Assembly (NCBI GenBank): GCA_023383735.1
Contig: JAHDYN010000153.1
Coordinates: 1-5,487 of the forward strand
Length of the DNA stretch: 5,487 nucleotides
Reading direction: 5' to 3'
Source of the DNA: Gammaproteobacteria bacterium
GTDB lineage: Bacteria > Pseudomonadota > Gammaproteobacteria > Steroidobacterales > GCA-2729495
The notes below the pieces were generated by a model. It made no database searches. It saw nothing but the letters and a program-made list of their open reading frames with translations, and had not been told where the DNA came from. The position numbers and the translations under genes were made by a program. Positions 1-5,282 of the stretch are shown piece after piece. Each line of letters starts with the position of its first letter. Positions within the stretch are counted from its first letter, which is position 1.

Positions 1-1
1 G

Positions 2-304
2 GCCCGCCCTGGCGACGCCCTGCTCTGTGCCGAACGCGATGCGGCCGAAGGCGCCGACATCCTGATGGTGAAACCGGGCCTGCCGTATCTGGACGTGCTG
101 GCCCTGCTGTCGGCGCAAATTCCCAAACCCTGGGCCGTGTACCAGACCAGCGGCGAACAGGCCGGCATCGATCTGCTCACCGGACACGGACTCACTGATC
201 CGGCACGTGCACAACTGGAAAGCTGGACGGCCTTCGCGCGCGCCGGCGCAAGCATGATCATCAGCTACGCCGCGCGGCGTGCGCGCCGGTATCTCGCCGC
301 ATGA
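2..304 (+). CDS. hemB: Delta-aminolevulinic acid dehydratase (porphobilinogen synthase), C-terminal part
   Basis: This is the last 100 residues of HemB; the gene is cut by the left edge of the window. HemB condenses two 5-aminolevulinate molecules into porphobilinogen, the first common tetrapyrrole precursor, in the cytoplasm. The family signature G-x-D-x-x-x-V-K-P-G-x-x-Y is intact (GADILMVKPGLPY, about residues 18-30 of the visible part). Its Lys, codon 71-73, corresponds to the Schiff-base lysine of the family. It is followed by the expected YQTSGEQA segment (family YQVSGEYA) and the AGASMIISYAARRA end (family AGADMIITYFAKDAA). The normal family length is about 320-340 residues, so roughly two thirds lie upstream. 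The stop codon overlaps the hemL start as ATGA, which points to translational coupling. Identification is confident. The C-terminal substitutions (for example YAA for YFA) look like lineage variation. Confidence 0.95.
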   Translation, partial: ARPGDALLCAERDAAEGADILMVKPGLPYLDVLALLSAQIPKPWAVYQTSGEQAGIDLLTGHGLTDPARAQLESWTAFARAGASMIISYAARRARRYLAA

Positions 305-1566
305 GCCGCTCGGCCGATTTCTACGCCCGCGCCACTGCCGTGACTCCGGGCGGTGTGCACTCGCCGGTTCGTGCATTCCGCCGCGTCGGCGGCACGCCGC
401 TGTTCATCCGCAGCGCGCAGGGCAGCCGCATCGAGGACGTGGACGACCGCTGGTACACGGACTTCTGCATGGCTTTCGGACCGATGATACTCGGCCACAC
501 GCATCCGGCCGTGCTCGATGCGGTGACCGGCGCGGCGGCCGGCGGCTGGAGCTTTGGCACGGCAGAACCCTATTCGCTGGCACTCTCCGAACTCATCTGC
601 AGCCGCGTGCCCTGGGTGGAGAACCTGCGCTTCGTCAACTCCGGCACCGAAGCCGTGATGTCGGCGCTGCGGCTTGCACGCGCCGCCACCGGCCGCTCGC
701 TGATCCTGAAGTTCGACGGCTGCTACCACGGTCATGCCGATGCGATGCTGATTCGCGCCGGCTCCGGACTCGCCGGCGTTGCCGACAGCGCCGGCGTGCC
801 AGCCGGTGTGGCTGCCGATACCGTGGTCGCACAACTCGACGACATCCCGGGACTGGAGGGCCTGTTCGCCGCGCGCGGCCCGGAACTCGCGGCCGCAATC
901 ATCGAACCGCTGCCAGCCAATCACGGCCTGCTGCCACAACGCCAGGAATTCCTCGACGCGCTGGCCTGGCAATGCCAGCAGCACGGCACGCTGCTGATCT
1001 ACGACGAGGTGATCACCGGCTTTCGCACCGCCTTCGGCGGCATGGCCGAGATCACCGGCATCCGCCCCGACCTCGTGACCTACGGCAAGATCATCGGCGG
1101 CGGCTTTCCGGTCGGCGCCTACGCCGGCCGCCGCGATCTCATGCAGCTCGTCGCACCGGCCGGACCGGTTTACCAGGCCGGCACGCTGTCGGCCAACCCG
1201 GTGGCGATGGCCGCCGGACTGGCCACGCTCGAGCGGCTGGCAGACGGCACCGCCTACCTGGCGCTCGAGGACAACGGCCGTTTGCTCGACAGCCTGTTGC
1301 AGGACATCCCGGGCCTGCGCCTGCAACGCGTCGGCTCGCTGTTCTGGCTGGTGCTCGATGACGAGGATTCCGGCGAAACGATCCGCAGCCCGGCCCGATT
1401 TCCTGCTGGCAGCGAGGCGCCCTTTGCCCGCATCTTTCACGCCCTGCTCGCCGCAGGGATTTACCTGCCGCCCAGCCCCTATGAAGTCGGCTTCCTCTCC
1501 ACCGCCCACAGCGAGGACGACATCCGCGCGCTCGCCGCTGCCTTGCAGATCGCAATGGCCGGCTGA
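301..1566 (+). CDS. hemL: Glutamate-1-semialdehyde 2,1-aminomutase
   Basis: This 421-residue, PLP-dependent class-III aminotransferase-fold enzyme converts glutamate-1-semialdehyde to 5-aminolevulinate, the substrate of the adjacent HemB, in the cytoplasmic C5 pathway. Visible landmarks are TPGGVHSPVRAF (15-26), GPMILGHTHP (60-69), the NSGTEAVMSALRLAR substrate/PLP region (113-127), GCYHGHAD (140-147), the PLP-contacting YDEVITGFR (234-242), the PLP lysine K263 in YGKIIGGGFPVGAY, and GPVYQAGTLSANPVAMAAG (288-306). Length is close to the usual 425-430. The start is fixed by the ATGA overlap with the hemB stop; no good Shine-Dalgarno precedes it, which fits coupled translation. One oddity is the loop after the central strand: it reads IEPLPANHGLLP (201-212) instead of the usual VEPVAGNMxxxPP. 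The C-terminal part (residues 341-375) is also divergent. A related ω-aminotransferase is possible, but the hemB linkage and the GTLSxNPxAMAAG block favour HemL. Confidence 0.93.
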   Translation: MSRSADFYARATAVTPGGVHSPVRAFRRVGGTPLFIRSAQGSRIEDVDDRWYTDFCMAFGPMILGHTHPAVLDAVTGAAAGGWSFGTAEPYSLALSELICSRVPWVENLRFVNSGTEAVMSALRLARAATGRSLILKFDGCYHGHADAMLIRAGSGLAGVADSAGVPAGVAADTVVAQLDDIPGLEGLFAARGPELAAAIIEPLPANHGLLPQRQEFLDALAWQCQQHGTLLIYDEVITGFRTAFGGMAEITGIRPDLVTYGKIIGGGFPVGAYAGRRDLMQLVAPAGPVYQAGTLSANPVAMAAGLATLERLADGTAYLALEDNGRLLDSLLQDIPGLRLQRVGSLFWLVLDDEDSGETIRSPARFPAGSEAPFARIFHALLAAGIYLPPSPYEVGFLSTAHSEDDIRALAAALQIAMAG

Positions 1567-1682
1567 GGCCTGCGTCTCCGCCGACCACCGGCTTCACGGA
1601 CCTGCGTCACGCAAGCCGTGTGCCGTGCTCAAGATCCGGCAAAGCGGGCCGACAGCCGGAATACACCCATCCGGATATATGC

Positions 1683-3071
1683 ATGGAAAGCTTCGATCTG
1701 CTGGTTATCGGCAGCGGCCCCGGTGGCCAGCGCGCCGCCATTCAGGCGGCAAAGCTCGGCAAGCGGGCCGCCGTCATCGAACGCCGCGAGATCGTCGGCG
1801 GTGTCACGGCGCACACCGGCACCATTCCCAGCAAGTCGCTGCGCGAGGCTGTGCTGTATCTCTGCGGCTGGCGCGAGAAAGGCATCTACGGGCGCAGTCA
1901 CCGGGTCAAGTCGGACATCACCGCCCAGGACCTGTTCCAGCGTCTCGGCATCACCGTCCAGCACGAAATCGAGATCATCGAACACCAGCTGCAGCGCAAT
2001 GGCGTGCGCGTCATCCACGGCATGGCGAAGTTCCTCGATCCCCATACCGTGCACGTCACCAGCATCACCGGGCAGAGCGCGGACTACCGCGCCGACAAGA
2101 TCGTCATCGCCACCGGCACCGTCCCGCACCGGCCGGACAATATCCCCTTCGATGACGAGACCATCATCGACAGCGACGGCCTGCTGCAGATCAAGGCGAT
2201 ACCCCGCTCGATGACCGTGATCGGCGCCGGCGTGATCGGTGTGGAGTACGCGACCATCTTCAGCGCGCTGGATGCAAAGATCACGCTGGTCGACAACCGC
2301 AACACGATCCTCGACTTCGTCGATTCGGATATCGTCGACGAGTTCCGCCATGACCTCCTGTCGCGCGGCATCCAGATGCGCCTGGGTGAAGACATCGAGC
2401 GCGTTGAAAAAGCCGGTGATGGCTCAGTGCTCACCTGGCTGAAGAGCGGCAAGAAAATCCGCAGCGACCTGCTGATGGTGGCGGCCGGACGTACCGGTGC
2501 CACCGGTGGCCTCGATCTCGACAAGGCCGGGGTGCCGGTCGATGCGCGCGGCCGCCTGACCGTCCAGCCGAGCTACCAGACCGAAGTCCCGCACATCTAT
2601 GCGGTTGGCGACGTGATCGGTTTCCCGGCGCTCGCCTCCACCTCGGCCGAACAGGGGCGACTCGCCGCCTGTCACGCCTTCGGCGGCTCGTCCGAAACCG
2701 CCACGGATTACTTCCCGGTGGGCATCTACGCAGTGCCGGAAATCAGCATAGTCGGCAAGACCGAACAGCAACTGCGCAAGGAAGGCATCGCCTACGAAAC
2801 CGGCGTCGCCCGCCTGCGTGAAACTGCCCGCGGCCAGATCCAGGGCGTGCAGGACGGCCTGCTGAAACTGCTGTTCGGCCTCAAGGACCACCGCCTGCTC
2901 GGCGCCCACATCGTCGGCGAAGGCGCCACCGAACTCATCCACATCGGCCAGGCCGTGATCGCCCACAACGGCACGCTCGAATACTTCGTCGGCGCCGTCT
3001 TCAACTACCCGACCTTTGCCGAGGCTTACAAGATCGCTGCGCTGGACGCCTGGAACCGGGTGCGGGTCTGA
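1683..3071 (+). CDS. sthA: Soluble (Si-specific) NAD(P)+ transhydrogenase, FAD flavoprotein
   Basis: This predicted 462-residue cytoplasmic flavoprotein transfers hydride between NADPH and NAD+, adjusting the two nucleotide pools without proton pumping. It has the disulfide-reductase fold: an FAD-binding GSGPGG (10-15), an NAD(P)-binding GAGVIG (181-186), the second FAD motif YAVGDVIGFPALAS (306-319), and a C-terminal dimer domain ending in FNYPTFAEAYKIAAL (440-454). The motif where Lpd and glutathione reductase carry two redox cysteines reads VGGVTAHTGTIPSK (38-51), so both cysteines are absent. The catalytic His of the dimer domain is Asn441, as in E. coli SthA. These absences favour transhydrogenase over dihydrolipoamide dehydrogenase. 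The start at 1683 gives the family's usual length (about 465) and puts the Rossmann motif at residue 10. A 21-residue upstream extension from an ATG at 1620 looks like leader sequence. Only a weak GGA precedes the chosen start. The TIPSKSLREAVLYL block recalls the actinobacterial-type subgroup. Confidence 0.93.
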   Translation: MESFDLLVIGSGPGGQRAAIQAAKLGKRAAVIERREIVGGVTAHTGTIPSKSLREAVLYLCGWREKGIYGRSHRVKSDITAQDLFQRLGITVQHEIEIIEHQLQRNGVRVIHGMAKFLDPHTVHVTSITGQSADYRADKIVIATGTVPHRPDNIPFDDETIIDSDGLLQIKAIPRSMTVIGAGVIGVEYATIFSALDAKITLVDNRNTILDFVDSDIVDEFRHDLLSRGIQMRLGEDIERVEKAGDGSVLTWLKSGKKIRSDLLMVAAGRTGATGGLDLDKAGVPVDARGRLTVQPSYQTEVPHIYAVGDVIGFPALASTSAEQGRLAACHAFGGSSETATDYFPVGIYAVPEISIVGKTEQQLRKEGIAYETGVARLRETARGQIQGVQDGLLKLLFGLKDHRLLGAHIVGEGATELIHIGQAVIAHNGTLEYFVGAVFNYPTFAEAYKIAALDAWNRVRV

Positions 3072-3792
3072 TAGCCAAGCAGGCCAACAAGTCCTGAACC
3101 CAGCAACCAGAACGCTGCAGGCGCGGGTACGGGCGAAAAATTCAAGCTTACTGTCCCGGCGTATTGCCCATCGATCCAGCCTGCCGGGCCGGAGACATTC
3201 GGCAGAAATGACACTGAAAAATAATTGTCGCCGGCAAACAGATCGAGGGTTTCTTCGCTGTGGTAGTGCCCTGCGATCGGGTATGGGCCAATGCCATCGT
3301 CCAATGCGTAGTTATGCGACGGACTATTGATGGATATGGCGCCCATCCCGAAAGTAAGGAGATTGCCATAGGAATCCATACCCGGGTTGGAGATGACGTA
3401 GTCGTAGACGGCGGTGGCCGTCATGGGTGTATCTGCGTAGTAGTGGATGATCCCGCGGTTATCCAGATTGCTCCCGTAGGCACCAAGATAGGCACTCCCG
3501 CTATAGCCATTGCCATGCATGCCTATCAGGAACTCAAATACTGCTGATTCAGTCGTAAGGCTGCTGAACGTCATGCTGGACTGGACATGTAGCGCGCCTG
3601 CCGCGCTGAGATCGACGCTCGCAGAAATTGCATCGGTTTGCCTGTCCTGCATATCGGCAAACTGCCGTGGATTATTTTGATCCAGTATTTGCATGCTCGC
3701 CGAGACCGACGTACTGACGATGGCGGCATGAACCGGAGCCATCGTACTTAGCGCAAAACAGATACCGCCAGAACTGATGACTTGAGAGCCAT
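3026..3792 (-). CDS. Exported protein with PEP-CTERM-like sorting signal; signal peptide split by an apparent 1-nt frameshift
   Basis: This predicted secreted protein of unknown function has a C-terminal tripartite sorting signal. From the ATG at 3792, which has a good ribosome site (AGGGG, 8-nt spacing), reading gives MALKSSVLAVSV and then hits a stop at LR*. The frame open from 3742 to 3026 (238 residues) begins abruptly at MAPVHAAIV. Adding one T to the coding-strand TTTT run (3755-3758) joins them into a textbook signal peptide with a VHA-A cleavage site after residue 23 and a 255-residue product. The middle is rich in Ser, Gly, Asn and Tyr, has no cysteine, and looks beta-rich; I recognise no domain. 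The C-terminus has VPAPAAFWLLGSGLVGLLGY and a short TRTR cluster, then nine extra residues. This resembles the VPxPAA variant of PEP-CTERM, normally processed by an exosortase at the inner membrane for surface or extracellular-matrix display. A sampled line (3181-3240) is 52% GC against 73% in sthA. It may be a pseudogene, or the shift may be a sequencing error. Confidence 0.75.
3755..3758 (-). other. Putative frameshift site (T4 run in the signal-peptide coding region)
   Basis: The coding strand has a run of four T here. The ribosome-site-associated ATG at 3792 reads MALKSSVLAVSVLR and stops three bases after CGC. The downstream frame has no ATG, GTG or TTG between the stop at 3809-3811 and the ATG at 3742. 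A fifth T would give a continuous hydrophobic signal peptide (VSVFALSTMAPVHA). Real mutation, sequencing or assembly error, and less likely programmed slippage cannot be told apart from this sequence alone. Confidence 0.65.
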
Positions 3793-3800
3793 TTTCATCA

Positions 3801-3806
3801 CCCCTT
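3801..3806 (-). promoter_or_regulatory. Ribosome binding site for the PEP-CTERM-like protein gene
   Basis: The minus strand reads AAGGGG, then TGATGAAA, then ATG (3792-3790), giving 8-nt spacing. It is the best Shine-Dalgarno sequence in the window. It decides the start: translation should begin at 3792 (or at the nearer in-frame ATG at 3798, whose spacing is too short), and not at 3742, the first ATG of the long open frame. Confidence 0.6.
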
Positions 3807-3819
3807 TTTTATTAAGGGA

Positions 3820-3849
3820 AGTACACGCCTTTCCGGGGTCGGCGGTCAA
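3820..3849 (-). promoter_or_regulatory. Candidate promoter for the PEP-CTERM-like gene
   Basis: On the minus strand, TTGACC (3849-3844, 5 of 6 matches to the sigma-70 -35 box) is followed after 18 bases by TGTACT (3825-3820, 4 of 6 matches to the -10 box). Transcription would begin near 3812, leaving a short leader that contains the AAGGGG ribosome site. This is a consensus match by eye only. Confidence 0.3.
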
Positions 3850-3859
3850 GAGCCTGGAC

Positions 3860-3874
3860 GCCTGCCAGGCAGGC
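3860..3874. repeat. Perfect palindrome GCCTGCC-A-GGCAGGC (candidate operator)
   Basis: Two 7-base arms are exact reverse complements around a single central A. An overlapping second inverted repeat, GCCTGG (3852-3857) and CCAGGC (3865-3870), shares one arm. It lies between two divergent genes and covers the candidate -35 box of the plus-strand gene. There is no T-run, so it is not an obvious terminator. It could bind a dimeric repressor or activator, or form a small DNA/RNA hairpin; no known regulator is recognised. Confidence 0.4.
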
Positions 3875-3890
3875 ACCTGACGCTAATTAT
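3862..3890 (+). promoter_or_regulatory. Candidate promoter for the serine hydrolase gene
   Basis: CTGCCA (3862-3867, 4 of 6 matches to the -35 box) and AATTAT (3885-3890, 4 of 6 matches to the -10 box) are separated by exactly 17 bases. Predicted transcription starts near 3897. Both boxes lie inside inverted repeats (3860-3874 and 3882-3896), which would suit control by a dimeric regulator. The match is weak and made by eye. Confidence 0.3.
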
Positions 3891-3896
3891 GTTAGC
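3882..3896. repeat. Inverted repeat GCTAA-ttatg-TTAGC (candidate operator)
   Basis: The two 5-base arms are exact reverse complements with a 5-base spacer, in the only clearly AT-rich patch upstream of the serine hydrolase gene. The repeat covers the candidate -10 box. The neighbouring palindrome at 3860-3874 is centred 22 bases away, about two helical turns, so a cooperative binding arrangement is possible. No sequence family of regulators is recognised. Confidence 0.35.
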
Positions 3897-3943
3897 AAGC
3901 AAGTAGAATGGCAGGCGTCATCGATACCCCGGATACCGCCACA

Positions 3944-5095
3944 ATGCTCCGCTTCCTGAAACGTATCGCCCTCGGCCTGCTCGCTCTCATCGCCCTCGCC
4001 CTGCTTGGCGCGTTCATCGCCAAACCGGTGATGACCACGCGGCTACTTGGCCTGCCTTTCGGTGGCAGCCAGGGGCCCACAGATCTGGTGCGCGGCGGGC
4101 CGGTACCGGCGCTGGTAATCGCCAGTGAAGCTGAACGTACGCTTTCGCCAGATCTCATCGCACAGGCCATTCAGACAGGCGCAGAGATCGACGCCTATTC
4201 TTTGCTGATCTGGCAAGGCGGCGCGCTGCAGCTGGAACACTACTACGGGGAGCACGACGCGCAGTCCATCGCGCCTACGCAATCGATGCACAAGTCGGTA
4301 CTGGCGATGCTGGTCGGCATTGCCATCGAGCAGGGACTGATCGGCTCGGTCGATGATCCGGCGGCGAACTACATCGAGGAATGGGCCGGCGATGAGCGCC
4401 GCCACATCACCATCCGGCAGATGCTGCAGCAGGCGAGCGGCATCGACTTTCCGGCCTTTCCGGCGGTGATCGACATGACCATCGGTGACAGGCTGGCGCA
4501 GATCACTTTCGAGCAGGGGGTGCTCGCGCCGCCCGGCACGCAGTTCGACTACACGAACATCAATCCCGAGGTCCTCGGCATCCTGCTCGAGCGGGTGTCC
4601 GGATCGAGCTATGCCGACTACCTGTCAGAGAGCCTGTGGCGCCATGTCAGCGACGACGATGCGACCGTATTGCTCGACACGGAGACAACCCGCACGCCGC
4701 GCACATTTTGCTGCCTCGACTCCACGGCACGCGCCTGGCTGCGCATCGGCCTGCTGCATCTGAATCACGGGCGGGTCGGTGACCGGCAGATCGTGCCGGA
4801 ACAATGGATGAAAGACATCGTCACACCCAGCGCACTGAACCCGAACTACGGCTATCTCACCTGGCTCGGCACGACGTATCAGAAAGAGCGCCGATACAAC
4901 CGCAAGTCAGCGGCGGCAGCATTCCACTCCGAGCCCTTCGCCGCACCCGATGTCATCTACTTCGACGGCTTCGGCGGCCAGCGCGTGTACATCGTGCCCT
5001 CGAAGCAACTGGTGATCGTCACCACGGGTCCGCTGCGCCAGGACTGGGACGACGCGCTGCTGCCGAACCTGGTCATCCGCGGCATGGGTGGCTGA
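3944..5095 (+). CDS. Membrane-anchored serine hydrolase, beta-lactamase/6-aminohexanoate-dimer hydrolase-like fold
   Basis: This is a 383-residue serine hydrolase of the beta-lactamase-related (class C/NylB/penicillin-binding-protein-like) superfamily. The N-terminus MLRFLKRIALGLLALIALAL is a basic start plus a hydrophobic segment (about 8-26), acting as signal anchor or signal peptide, so the catalytic domain should face the periplasm. Motif 1 is S114-M-H-K117 (SxxK) at the start of a helix, motif 2 is Y203-T-N205 (YxN) in FDYTNINPEVLGILLE, and motif 3 is probably GFGGQ (342-346), the position of the KTG/HxG triad. The block DSTARAWLRIGLL (259-271) and QIVPEQWM (282-289) are also typical of NylB-like hydrolases. 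The substrate cannot be read from the sequence; esters, amides or peptides are all possible. The start at 3944 is preferred over 3908 because it places the basic and hydrophobic residues at the N-terminus and has GGAT about 10 bases upstream; the 12-residue extension MAGVIDTPDTAT looks like leader. Confidence 0.85.
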   Translation: MLRFLKRIALGLLALIALALLGAFIAKPVMTTRLLGLPFGGSQGPTDLVRGGPVPALVIASEAERTLSPDLIAQAIQTGAEIDAYSLLIWQGGALQLEHYYGEHDAQSIAPTQSMHKSVLAMLVGIAIEQGLIGSVDDPAANYIEEWAGDERRHITIRQMLQQASGIDFPAFPAVIDMTIGDRLAQITFEQGVLAPPGTQFDYTNINPEVLGILLERVSGSSYADYLSESLWRHVSDDDATVLLDTETTRTPRTFCCLDSTARAWLRIGLLHLNHGRVGDRQIVPEQWMKDIVTPSALNPNYGYLTWLGTTYQKERRYNRKSAAAAFHSEPFAAPDVIYFDGFGGQRVYIVPSKQLVIVTTGPLRQDWDDALLPNLVIRGMGG

Positions 5096-5139
5096 GCATC
5101 GCTTGCAACCAAAGGTAGGCAGCTGCTTGTCCGTACTCA

Positions 5140-5155
5140 GTGTCGGGAGAGACAC
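5140..5155. repeat. Small inverted repeat after the serine hydrolase gene
   Basis: GTGTC and GACAC are exact 5-base arms around GGGAGA, 44 bases past the hydrolase stop. No T-run follows, so it is at best a weak hairpin and not a convincing intrinsic terminator. Apart from this, the spacer 5096-5273 shows nothing I can support. Confidence 0.2.
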
Positions 5156-5246
5156 CATGGCCCCGCAAACCCGCCCCTGGCAGTCCAATACCGCTTAGCC
5201 GCTGCATGCGCACTGCGTTTCCTCGCAAGAAGTGCTGAATTGCACG

Positions 5247-5275
5247 TTGACTGCCGCCAACCACCGTTCTAACGT
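5247..5275 (+). promoter_or_regulatory. Candidate promoter for the antitoxin-like gene
   Basis: TTGACT (5 of 6 matches to the -35 box, 5247-5252) is followed after 17 bases by TAACGT (5270-5275, only 3 of 6 matches to the -10 box). Transcription would begin near 5282, immediately beside the GTG at 5283, which would make the message almost leaderless. The -10 match is poor, so this is tentative. Confidence 0.22.
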
Positions 5276-5282
5276 GAGCCGC

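Noticed and set aside
279..1361. A 360-codon open frame on the plus strand inside hemL in another frame
   Set aside because: Its Arg- and Pro-rich translation lacks domain patterns, whereas the hemL frame carries all family motifs; it is an out-of-frame shadow.
265..1509. A 414-codon open frame on the minus strand opposite hemL
   Set aside because: It is opposite a clearly identified enzyme, has low-complexity Arg/Ala/Gly/His composition, shows no recognisable motif, and is expected by chance in GC-rich coding DNA.
1589..1660. Inverted repeats in the hemL-sthA gap (CGGCTT/AAGCCG at 1589-1618, TCCGGC/GCCGGA at 1635-1660) as a terminator
   Set aside because: Stems are only 6 bases with 14-18-base loops and no T-run follows; repeats like these are common by chance in GC-rich spacers.
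1620..1682. An upstream ATG that would extend SthA by 21 residues
   Set aside because: The extension (MPCSRSGKAGRQPEYTHPDIC) is not part of the flavoprotein fold; starting at 1683 puts GSGPGG at residue 10 and gives normal family length.
1358..2155. An open frame bridging the end of hemL and the start of sthA
   Set aside because: It overlaps two well-supported genes in another frame, has a biased Arg/Pro/His composition and no recognisable motif.
1683..3071. Dihydrolipoamide dehydrogenase or glutathione reductase for the flavoprotein
   Set aside because: Both redox cysteines and the catalytic His are missing, which those enzymes need; no partner lipoyl-enzyme genes are nearby.
3944..5095. 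Calling the serine hydrolase an antibiotic-resistance beta-lactamase (AmpC)
   Set aside because: The SxxK and YxN motifs are shared by the whole superfamily, the third motif is not KTG, and the surrounding blocks look NylB-like; resistance is not supported.
5157..5198. A 13-codon open frame (MAPQTRPWQSNTA) after the hydrolase
   Set aside because: Too short, with no ribosome site or recognisable feature.
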